Shown here piece after piece: positions 32,170-38,271 of a stretch of DNA of 38,271 bases (its first letter is position 1; every line of letters starts with the position of its first letter). The DNA is from JAVEYA01 sp034003745 (GTDB lineage Bacteria > Bacillota > Peptococcia > DRI-13 > PHAD01), in contig JAVEYA010000012.1 of the NCBI GenBank assembly GCA_034003745.1, forward strand, positions 1 to 38,271, in the 5' to 3' direction. A program made the position numbers and the translations under genes. Under the pieces are notes generated by a model that worked only from the letters and a program-made list of their open reading frames with translations, was not told the origin of the DNA and ran no database searches.

Positions 32170-33829
32170 CTTTGGCCCAGGAATCACGCAGTCCCACAAC
32201 TCTGTTGAAGACCGGCCGGTCCGGCCGTGTATCTTTATAGTCGAGACAAAAATAGCCCTGGCGCAGGAATTGATATTTGCTGCCCACGGGAACCCCCGCC
32301 AACTCCGGCTCCACCATGGCGTTCGCACAGACAGTCAGTGAGCCGGGATTCAGTTTGGCGATATAATCTACCGCCGGCGCGTTTTCATCGTTCTCTTCTT
32401 CGCCCTGGTCATTCAGGAGCAGACTGTCATAGAGCCGTACCTCCGCCGGCACGGCGTGGGCTGCCGAAAGCCAGTGAATCGTCCCTTTGACCTTTTTGCC
32501 GCTGGTATCGTTGCCGCTTTGGGTGGCGGGGTCGTAGCTGCAATGCAGTTCCAGGATCGTACCGTTTTCATCTTTGACTACGCTTTCGCATTTAATGATA
32601 TAGGCATGCTTCAGGCGTACTTCCTGGCCGGGGGTGAGCCGGAAAAATTTCTTAGGGGGATTCTCCATAAAATCTTCCTGCTCGATATACAGTTCACGGG
32701 AGAAGGGCAGCCGGCGGGAACCCATGTCCGGGTTCTGCGGGTTGTTCTCGGCTTCCAGCCATTCGACTTGTTCCTCGGGATAATTGTCGATAACGACTTT
32801 TAAGGGTCTTAATACCGCCATAGCCCGGGCCGCTTTGGCATTGAGGTCTTCTCTGATGCAGTATTCCAGCATGCCGATATCCACTACGCTGTTGGACTTG
32901 GCTACGCCGATGCGCTCGCAGAAGTCCCGGATAGCCTCAGGTGTATAGCCGCGGCGACGCAGGCCGGAAATGGTCGGCATACGGGGGTCGTCCCAGCCGT
33001 CCACATGGCCTTCTTCCACCAGTCTTCTCAGCAATCTTTTACTCATGACCGTGTTGGTCAGATTCAGGCGGGCAAATTCAATCTGCTGCGGCCGGTATAC
33101 TTCCAGTGCCTCCAGAAGCCAGTCGTAGAGCGGACGGTGATCCTCGAACTCGAGGGTGCAGATGGAATGGGTGATGCCCTCAAGGGAATCGGAGATAGGA
33201 TGGGCGTAATCATACATCGGGTAGATGCGCCAGTCGTCTCCAGTACGGTGATGGGTCGCCCGGAGTATGCGATAGAGGATCGGGTCGCGCAGATTGATAT
33301 TAGGGGAGGCCATGTCTATTTTGGCGCGGAGCACCCGGGTTCCGTCGGCGAATTCGCCGTCTTTCATCCTGGCGAAGAGGTCCAGGTTTTCTTCCACAGA
33401 GCGGTGGCGGTAAGGGCTTTCTTTGCCCGGTTCCTTCAGGGTGCCGCGATACTGCCGGATTTCCTCCGGCGTAAGGTCGCAGACAAAGGCCTTGCCTTTC
33501 TTGATCAACTGCAGCGCATAATCATACATCTGCCCAAAGTAGTCGGAGGCGTAAAAGAGCCGGTCATCCCAGGAAAAACCCAGCCAGTGGACGTCTTCCA
33601 TGATAGAGTCCACATATTCCACATCCTCTTTACTGGGATTGGTGTCGTCGAAACGCAGATTGCACAGGCCCTGGTTGGCCGCGGCAATCCCAAAGTTGAG
33701 ACAGATGGATTTGGCATGTCCGATATGCAGGTAGCCGTTGGGTTCCGGTGGGAACCGGGTATGCACTCTTTGGTCGTATTTATTGGTCCTTTTGTCTTCA
33801 TTGATAATGTTTTGAATAAAATTGATCAT
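32135..33829 (-). CDS. glnS: Glutaminyl-tRNA synthetase
   Basis: 564 residues from the ATG at 33829, 10 bases after AAGGGGGAT; a TTG at 33850 would include that site. GlnRS charges tRNA-Gln directly. Class I signatures are FPPEPNGYLHIGHAKS (HIGH) and VMSKRLLRRLV (KMSKS-like), with the catalytic domain up to about residue 330. The C-terminal anticodon-binding beta barrels follow, with FFRLTPGQEVRLKHAYIIKC and LHCSYDPATQSG, characteristic of GlnRS rather than GluRS. Many Firmicutes lack glnS and use GatCAB, so its presence is a useful lineage marker. The 3' end lies antisense to the Nudix gene. Confidence 0.96.
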   Translation of the reverse strand: MINFIQNIINEDKRTNKYDQRVHTRFPPEPNGYLHIGHAKSICLNFGIAAANQGLCNLRFDDTNPSKEDVEYVDSIMEDVHWLGFSWDDRLFYASDYFGQMYDYALQLIKKGKAFVCDLTPEEIRQYRGTLKEPGKESPYRHRSVEENLDLFARMKDGEFADGTRVLRAKIDMASPNINLRDPILYRILRATHHRTGDDWRIYPMYDYAHPISDSLEGITHSICTLEFEDHRPLYDWLLEALEVYRPQQIEFARLNLTNTVMSKRLLRRLVEEGHVDGWDDPRMPTISGLRRRGYTPEAIRDFCERIGVAKSNSVVDIGMLEYCIREDLNAKAARAMAVLRPLKVVIDNYPEEQVEWLEAENNPQNPDMGSRRLPFSRELYIEQEDFMENPPKKFFRLTPGQEVRLKHAYIIKCESVVKDENGTILELHCSYDPATQSGNDTSGKKVKGTIHWLSAAHAVPAEVRLYDSLLLNDQGEEENDENAPAVDYIAKLNPGSLTVCANAMVEPELAGVPVGSKYQFLRQGYFCLDYKDTRPDRPVFNRVVGLRDSWAKVSEKTGETQTP

Positions 33830-33887
33830 AACGTGGATCCCCCTTGGCAAGATTGGCTGTTGGCGTGTTCGTCCGATTTTATCCTAT

Positions 33888-33893
33888 ATTATA
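33888..33893 (-). promoter_or_regulatory. -10 box for glnS
   Basis: Perfect TATAAT on the minus strand, about 60 bases upstream of the glnS ATG. The nearest -35-like string (TTGCAA) is 20 bases away, so the -35 call is weak. No T-box features are seen in the leader. The facing gene at 34024 has only a TATAGT (33990-33995) as a candidate -10. Confidence 0.45.
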
Positions 33894-34023
33894 CCGCAAA
33901 ATCGGAATAAGTGTTGCAAAAACAGGAAACTCTATTTTTTGACTGCGCTAAACCGTCTGGCCGTTTTTATCTGGTAAGTTTTAGCTGTCTATAGTAATAT
34001 GGTTTCCGGAGGGATTGATATAC

Positions 34024-35724
34024 ATGGAGAAGATCGAACAGGAATACCAATTATGGAGGAAGACCGTCCGGCAGGCAGATTTGCAGGAGGAACTCGTCAA
34101 AATAGCCCAGGACCCCCAGGCCAGGAAGGAACGCTTTTACAAAGACCTGGAATTCGGCACGGGCGGCATGCGCGGATTCATCGGCGCCGGACCGAACAGA
34201 TTAAACATTTATACTATTCGCAAAGCGACCCGGGGCCTGGCCAATTTCCTGAATACCACAGCTCGCCCTGAACAAAACAGCGTCGTCATTGCTTATGATT
34301 CCCGGCACAAATCGCAGGACTTTGCCGAAGAAGCGGCTCTGGTGCTGGCTGCCGCCGGTATCAAGGCTTATGTCTTTGCCCGGATCACGCCTACCCCGAT
34401 TCTTTCCTACGCGGTGCGGGCGCTTGGCTGCACCGCCGGCATCGTTATCACCGCCAGTCATAATCCCAAGGAATACAACGGGTATAAGGTATATAACCAT
34501 ACCGGCGGGCAGGTTACGGACGCCCTTGCCAACGCCATTACCGCGGAAATAGGGAAAATCGGCGACCTTTTCGGCATCCCCGTCCTCTCCCGGACGGAAG
34601 CAGCCGAATCCGGCCTGCTGGTTGATCTTACGGATACGTTCTTAGATACCTATCTGGCCCTGACCAAAAAATTGATCCTGAATCCTGAGCTGGTCCGGGA
34701 AGCGGCGGGCCAACTCAAAATTGTTTACTCGCCCCTTCATGGCGCGGGCCTGGTCCCGCTGACCAGATTATTTGCCGAAACCGGATACAACAGCGTCTTT
34801 ATCGTCGAACAACAGGCCCTGGCCGACCCGGATTTCCCCACGGTCATTTGCCCCAATCCCGAAGAGCAGGCGGCCTGCGCGCTAGCCTTAGAAGACGCGC
34901 AAAAGCTGGACGCCGACCTGATTCTCTTAACCGACCCCGATGCCGACCGCATCGGCCTCGTAGTCAAAGACCTCTGCGGGGAATATCAACAGCTCACCGG
35001 CAACCAGACCGGCGCCCTGTTGATTGACTATATCCTGAAAACAAAGAATGCGCAAAATGCGCTCCCCCCCAATGGCGTTGTCGTCAAGACCATCGTCACC
35101 TCGGAAATGGGCGCGCAGATTGCCGCCAAATACGGCGTGCAGTCCATCGACGTTCTGACCGGATTTAAATATATCGGGGAAAAAATCGCTGAATTTGAAG
35201 AAACCGGCGCGTATACATTTCTCTTCGGCTATGAGGAAAGCTACGGCTACCTTATCGGCACGCATGCCCGGGACAAGGACGCCGTGCAGACTGCGCTTAT
35301 TCTGGCCGAAATGGCCTTGCACCATAAAAAAAATAATAGCTCCGTCTACGCGCGCCTCTTGGAGCTGTATGCCGAATTCGGCTATTATGCCGAAGACCTG
35401 CTGAATATTCAACTGGAAGGCCTCCTGGGCCAACAAAAGATCGGCCGGATCATGGATAACTTACGCCGGGGCGATACCGCCTGGCTCCAGCCCTTCGGCC
35501 TCCTGGGCACACGCGATTACCTGAACGGCGCCTTCAATCTGCCCCCCGCCAACGTCCTTTATTACGAGCTCTCAGAGGACTCCTGGTGCTGTGTACGCCC
35601 CTCCGGCACGGAGCCGAAGCTGAAAATCTATCTGGGCGTCTGCTGCGCTTCCGCCGAGGAAAGCCTCCACCGCCTTACCCAGCTTAAAGAAGCCGTCTTG
35701 AAGTTTCTAACACCTTATGTTTAG
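34024..35724 (+). CDS. Phosphoglucomutase/phosphomannomutase family protein
   Basis: 566 residues from ATG 34024, 10 bases after GGAGGG; the TTG at 34015 is too close to that site. It belongs to the alpha-D-phosphohexomutase family, long PgcA/PGM2-like form. The phosphoserine lies in IVITASHNPKEYNGYKVY (Ser145), the metal loop is TDPDADRIGLVV, the sugar loop is GYEESYGYLIG and the phosphate site is RPSGTEPKLKIYL. Likely activity is glucose-1-/glucose-6-phosphate exchange, with phosphopentose also possible for this subgroup. It is distinct from glmM at 14343. A single-gene unit, convergent with cas6 after a 15-base gap. Confidence 0.93.
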   Translation: MEKIEQEYQLWRKTVRQADLQEELVKIAQDPQARKERFYKDLEFGTGGMRGFIGAGPNRLNIYTIRKATRGLANFLNTTARPEQNSVVIAYDSRHKSQDFAEEAALVLAAAGIKAYVFARITPTPILSYAVRALGCTAGIVITASHNPKEYNGYKVYNHTGGQVTDALANAITAEIGKIGDLFGIPVLSRTEAAESGLLVDLTDTFLDTYLALTKKLILNPELVREAAGQLKIVYSPLHGAGLVPLTRLFAETGYNSVFIVEQQALADPDFPTVICPNPEEQAACALALEDAQKLDADLILLTDPDADRIGLVVKDLCGEYQQLTGNQTGALLIDYILKTKNAQNALPPNGVVVKTIVTSEMGAQIAAKYGVQSIDVLTGFKYIGEKIAEFEETGAYTFLFGYEESYGYLIGTHARDKDAVQTALILAEMALHHKKNNSSVYARLLELYAEFGYYAEDLLNIQLEGLLGQQKIGRIMDNLRRGDTAWLQPFGLLGTRDYLNGAFNLPPANVLYYELSEDSWCCVRPSGTEPKLKIYLGVCCASAEESLHRLTQLKEAVLKFLTPYV

Positions 35725-35739
35725 CCTGTACTCAGGCCG

Positions 35740-36483
35740 CTAGATCATTTCCAGGCAGCCGAAACCCTGGCTGTTCTTACCGCCCAGACCGCCGTCCAGG
35801 GCCAATTGCAGCAACGGGACAGGTCCTGTCAAAATAAGCTTTCCCGAATATCCCTGGATTATCGTACCGTTAAAGTCGATAATCCTCTTTTTTTGCTGTC
35901 CTAAAGCTTTCGCTCCAACCTGGCCTGCCGGCGGTCCGGTTCCGTAAAACGCCCTGTATTTATTATAAAGATTCTCATGCAGCAGCCGGTCATAATCCGG
36001 GTCGCCCGGCTGAAAATAGACGGTGTATTTTTTCCCCTCAGGTCTGCGGAAGGTACTATACAAAACAACAGGAGAGAGGGTTCTTACCACCACTTCTTCT
36101 TTTTCCACCAGCGGCATACGGGTCTCTATCTTTTCGACCTTCGCTTCACCCATCCCTAACCGCAGGCCGCCTCCGGCCCCTAGACCATCGGCCAGGGACT
36201 GACAAAAATTATGCAAGGGCGAGGTGACGGTCAGCTTAACCTCCCCTGAAAAACAGATGGTTTTTTCGTTTGTATTCAATTGATACACCCCCTGCAACAA
36301 GGAGAAGGAGAACATTTTAAAGAAACGGCTTCCCTCAGAAAATCCTCGCGTATGCAGAAAGCTTGCCAGTTCCGGATCAAGCAAGTTGTAGACAGCAGCT
36401 TGTATCAGGCGGTTATAGTAAAGAGGTAACGTCCACCCTCCCGCACTTGCCCTCAGATAAATTTCCAGCTGGATTTTCTTCAC
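35740..36483 (-). CDS. cas6: CRISPR repeat endoribonuclease Cas6
   Basis: 247 residues of the Cas6 RAMP family, which cuts CRISPR precursor RNA within repeats. The N-terminal ferredoxin-like part has YNRLIQAAVYNLLDPELASF and LHTRGFSEGSRFFKMFSFS, placing a likely catalytic His at 44. The C-terminal glycine-rich loop GGLGGKNSQGFGCLEMI is a hallmark. It begins with GTG at 36483 and the AGGGGG ribosome site directly abuts it, an unusually tight spacing. It lies 20 bases behind a chemoreceptor gene. No other cas gene and no repeat array is in the window, so it is orphan at least on this side. Confidence 0.9.
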   Translation of the reverse strand: MKKIQLEIYLRASAGGWTLPLYYNRLIQAAVYNLLDPELASFLHTRGFSEGSRFFKMFSFSLLQGVYQLNTNEKTICFSGEVKLTVTSPLHNFCQSLADGLGAGGGLRLGMGEAKVEKIETRMPLVEKEEVVVRTLSPVVLYSTFRRPEGKKYTVYFQPGDPDYDRLLHENLYNKYRAFYGTGPPAGQVGAKALGQQKKRIIDFNGTIIQGYSGKLILTGPVPLLQLALDGGLGGKNSQGFGCLEMI

Positions 36484-36503
36484 CCCCCTACATACATCTG
36501 ATT

Positions 36504-37337
36504 TCAGACTAAGTTAACGAATGCTCCTAGGGTTTCTAATTGAGCAACCAACTGCTGCATGGTCGCCGCGATCTCCTCCGTGGCGGAGGATTGCTCCTGG
36601 CTTACCGCGCTTGCTTCCTGCAATTCATTATTGATAGTGCTGATCGAATCCTCAATTTCTTTTAAAATCTTATTTACCGCTTTCGCCGAGATATTACTCT
36701 GTTCGGACAGCCGGCGGATCTCTTCGGCCACCACCGCGAATCCTCGGCCGTTATCACCGGCTCGGGCCGCTTCTATAGCGGCGTTTAACCCCAGGAGTTT
36801 GGTCTGATCGGCAATCTCCCGAATCATTTGGATAATCTCGTCGGTTTTATTAACATTGTTTTTCGTTTCGATAGCCGACCTGGCTAGTTTTTCCCCTATT
36901 TTCGCCGAGTTCTCCGCCCCGGCGGCAATATCCTGGACACTGCTGCTGACTTCCTCGAAGGAAGCGCTGAACTGTTCGATGACCTCACTTAACTTATTTT
37001 GGTTTTCAATGCTTATGCCCACCACAATGCCCCCGATGACCTGCCCATTTTCGTCAAAAATCGGTTCCGTTAAGGTCTTATAAGCAACCCCAAAGACTTC
37101 TTTGCTGATGGTCAGCATTTCTTTTTTTCTCTCCCGCATCGCTGTGGCCAATGAAGTATCCCTTTTTAAGATATCGCCGGGCTTCAGGCCGATATCAATG
37201 GTTTCTCCCGGCTGATAGGCAATCACCGTGTGCGTATCCGCCACTGCCACAAAGACATCCTGGGGATACAACTCATTTAGCAGGGGTGTTATTTTGACGA
37301 ACGCCTCTAAAATGTCCTGACCGATAAATTTATGCAT
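36504..37337 (-). CDS. Soluble methyl-accepting chemotaxis-like receptor
   Basis: 277 residues from ATG 37337, 8 bases after GGAGG; the frame is open to 37361. There is no membrane helix. The N-terminal 110 residues are a small sensor domain of unknown ligand (DVFVAVADTHTVIAYQPGET, EPIFDENGQVIGGIVVGIS), PAS/CACHE-like in its beta pattern. The rest is a coiled-coil MCP signalling domain with the conserved hairpin tip at about 174-213 (ADQTKLLGLNAAIEAARAG, GFAVVAEEIRRLSEQS). The tip would contact CheA/CheW. The coiled coil is short. No HAMP domain. It is followed by cas6 and preceded by a sigma-54 promoter, so the two genes probably share a transcript. Confidence 0.92.
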   Translation of the reverse strand: MHKFIGQDILEAFVKITPLLNELYPQDVFVAVADTHTVIAYQPGETIDIGLKPGDILKRDTSLATAMRERKKEMLTISKEVFGVAYKTLTEPIFDENGQVIGGIVVGISIENQNKLSEVIEQFSASFEEVSSSVQDIAAGAENSAKIGEKLARSAIETKNNVNKTDEIIQMIREIADQTKLLGLNAAIEAARAGDNGRGFAVVAEEIRRLSEQSNISAKAVNKILKEIEDSISTINNELQEASAVSQEQSSATEEIAATMQQLVAQLETLGAFVNLV

Positions 37338-37407
37338 GCCGCACCTCCGTTTTCTGATCACAGGTTAGCTTAAACTTATTGATTTTAAAGCATACCCCAA
37401 TGAGTAA

Positions 37408-37423
37408 TGCAAAAGGCATGCCA
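37408..37423 (-). promoter_or_regulatory. Sigma-54 (-24/-12) promoter for the receptor-cas6 pair
   Basis: The minus strand reads TGGCATGCCTTTTGCA, matching the consensus TGGCACG-N4-TTGCW at all but one position. GG (37422-37421) and GC (37410-37409) are separated by exactly 10 bases, as sigma-54 requires. Transcription should begin near 37397, leaving a leader of about 60 bases to the receptor ATG. The gene just upstream encodes a sigma-54 activator, supporting the call. Confidence 0.8.
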
Positions 37424-37440
37424 ATTTTGACATGCCTTTT
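37411..37440 (-). terminator. Inverted repeat overlapping the sigma-54 promoter
   Basis: AAAAGGCATG and CATGCCTTTT are perfect 10-base arms around a 10-base loop. On the minus strand the RNA stem would end in CTTTTGC, a weak terminator for the upstream activator gene. The downstream arm is the core of the sigma-54 promoter, so the dyad may instead be a regulatory site. Confidence 0.5.
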
Positions 37441-37495
37441 AAATCAAGGTTTTTCGTGCTTATATATCTATTTTCGACTTTTTTCGCAGCAGGGC

Positions 37496-37511
37496 TGTCC
37501 CTTTCGGGACA
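37496..37511. promoter_or_regulatory. Palindrome placed like an activator-binding site
   Basis: TGTCCC-TTTC-GGGACA is a perfect 6-bp inverted repeat, about 105 bases upstream of the predicted sigma-54 transcription start, within the usual range for enhancer sites of sigma-54 activators. It could alternatively be an RNA hairpin with a GAAA tetraloop in the activator transcript. Confidence 0.45.
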
Positions 37512-37526
37512 CCTTTGTACCCCTGG

Positions 37527-37552
37527 GGAACAAAACGGCTCATTTTTGTTCC
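37527..37552. repeat. Inverted repeat at the end of the activator gene
   Basis: GGAACAAAA (37527-37535) and TTTTGTTCC (37544-37552) flank 8 bases that include the stop codon of the activator gene. There is no T run after it on the minus strand, so a terminator is doubtful; it may be a second upstream binding site or mRNA end structure. Confidence 0.4.
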
Positions 37553-38271
37553 ATTTTTTGCAGATAATTATATAAAACGTGCCGGGATATCCCTAATTGT
37601 TGCGCCGTTAAAGACTTATTGCCCGCATTTTTTTTTAGAATCTGTAAAATGAACTCATTTATATATTCCTTTAACGGCTGGATGGGAACCGCCTGCTGAG
37701 GCTCGTTTCCAGTTAAATCAGGCTGTCCCTTATTGTGCATTAAGGCGGGATATAATTCCAGAAGATGTTTGCTTTTTACGTTTAATTCCGCCCTGTATCT
37801 GGTGGTCAGATGATTCATGATATTTTGCAATTCCCGTATATTGCCCGGCCAGTGATAGGCGTTCAGGATTCTTTCAGCCGGGTCTTCCATTTCTAAAATT
37901 TTTTTGCCTTTCAGCTTACTGTATTTATGTAAAAAGTAATAGGCTAAAGGAATGATCTCTTCCTTCCTTTCCCGCAAAGGCGGAAGGAACATGAGGGCCA
38001 CATTCAAACGATAATACAGGTCCCGGCGAAACAATCCCTTCTGCACTCTTTCCGTCAAATCGGCATTGGTTGCGCAAATAATCCGGGTCTCAAACCGTAT
38101 TCTTTTTAAACCGCCCACCCGGTAATATTCCTTTTCCTGCAGCACCCTTAACAATTTTCCCTGCAATTCCAAAGGCAGTTCCGAAATCTCATCGAAAAAA
38201 AGCGTCCCTAGATGCGCCAAATCGATCTTACCCAACAGGCCCCGGGCCAGCCCGCCAGTGAACGCGCCCGC
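37540..38271 (-). CDS. Sigma-54-dependent transcriptional activator, C-terminal part
   Basis: 243 residues are visible; the frame continues past the window edge, so the sensor domain and Walker A are missing. It starts at the loop that touches sigma-54, here GAFTGG in place of the canonical GAFTGA, then GTLFFDEISELPLELQGKLLRV (Walker B region), RVGGLKRIRFETRIICATN, FRRDLYYRLNV, LPPLRERKEEI and WPGNIRELQN, all typical of the AAA+ domain. A Fis-type helix-turn-helix ends the protein (NKSLTAQQLGISRHVLYNYL). It would drive promoters such as the -24/-12 site 120 bases downstream of its stop. The input signal cannot be judged. Confidence 0.95.
   Translation of the reverse strand, partial: AGAFTGGLARGLLGKIDLAHLGTLFFDEISELPLELQGKLLRVLQEKEYYRVGGLKRIRFETRIICATNADLTERVQKGLFRRDLYYRLNVALMFLPPLRERKEEIIPLAYYFLHKYSKLKGKKILEMEDPAERILNAYHWPGNIRELQNIMNHLTTRYRAELNVKSKHLLELYPALMHNKGQPDLTGNEPQQAVPIQPLKEYINEFILQILKKNAGNKSLTAQQLGISRHVLYNYLQKMEQK

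Noticed and set aside
33005..33910. A 301-codon open frame on the plus strand opposite glnS
   Set aside because: It is a mirror of a highly conserved synthetase gene, has no family resemblance, and lacks a ribosome site; third-position GC makes such antisense frames common in this window. The same applies to long frames opposite nnr (12369-13103), leuC (24869-25483) and ilvB (29671-30297).
33938..33995. Sigma-A promoter for the phosphohexomutase gene (TTGACT and TATAGT)
   Set aside because: The two boxes are about 46 bases apart, far outside the workable spacing, and no alternative pair stands out.
35724..35737. Terminator between the phosphohexomutase gene and cas6 (GCCTG-TACT-CAGGC)
   Set aside because: The stem is only 5 bp and there is no T run on either strand, so I do not call it a terminator.
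37338..37540. c-di-GMP riboswitch before the chemoreceptor gene
   Set aside because: Such receptors often carry one, and a GAAA-capped hairpin is present, but the conserved core strings of the class I riboswitch are missing and the region is better explained by the sigma-54 promoter and its upstream palindrome.
35725..38271. CRISPR array near cas6
   Set aside because: No regularly spaced repeats of 25-40 bases are visible on either side of cas6 or elsewhere in the window.

Overview
The window looks like chromosome from a low-to-mid GC Firmicute (Bacillota), most likely an anaerobic member of the Clostridia (Peptococcaceae-like) or a related Negativicute. The evidence is the cdaA-cdaR-glmM and acpS-nnr-alr-endoAI-endoA gene orders, the DUF881-Sbp-DUF881 trio, strong GGAGG-type ribosome binding sites with frequent GTG/TTG starts, and a soluble chemoreceptor and sigma-54 activator typical of such anaerobes. 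I cannot name a species. No rRNA, tRNA, IS element or CRISPR array was seen, and no gene-free stretch exceeds 300 bases.

Layout. 1-3419 (+): the last codons of a histidine kinase, then an ABC ATPase and a two-part FtsX-type permease, preceded by direct repeats that look like an OmpR-type regulator site. 3516-4652 (-): a CorC/HlyC-like CBS protein. 4773-10377 (-): a tightly packed run of puuD-like, asparaginase, amidohydrolase, tsaE, tsaB, rimI and tsaD genes, combining amide hydrolysis with t6A tRNA modification and S18 acetylation. 10508-17707 (-): a cell-envelope and signalling run of cdaA, cdaR, glmM, acpS, nnrD/E, alr and the endoAI/endoA toxin-antitoxin pair. 17993-19821 (+): DUF881, Sbp, DUF881. 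19866-21449 (-): a 527-residue protein I do not recognise. 21687-22793 (+): an FlhG/MinD ATPase with a YcgR-N-like N-terminal domain. 22896-30671 (-): a branched-chain amino acid operon ilvB-ilvN-ilvC-ilvB'-leuC-leuD-leuB, with a strong promoter between it and a LUD-domain gene upstream. 31516-33829: a Nudix hydrolase (+) converging on glnS (-). 34024-35724 (+): a phosphohexomutase. 35740-38271 (-): cas6, a soluble chemoreceptor, and the C-terminal part of a sigma-54 activator that runs off the window.

The most unusual part is the right end. An orphan cas6 lies 20 bases behind a chemoreceptor gene. The pair is preceded by a textbook -24/-12 sigma-54 promoter (GG-N10-GC), and about 100 bases further upstream there is a perfect 16-bp palindrome placed like an activator site. 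The next gene upstream encodes a sigma-54 activator. This suggests, without proving, that a CRISPR RNA-processing enzyme is under signal-responsive sigma-54 control together with a chemoreceptor. Other points worth a look are the YcgR-N/FlhG fusion, the unknown 527-residue protein, a dispersed palindromic repeat that supplies the last codons and stop of leuB, and the palindrome over the -10 box of the ilv-leu promoter.
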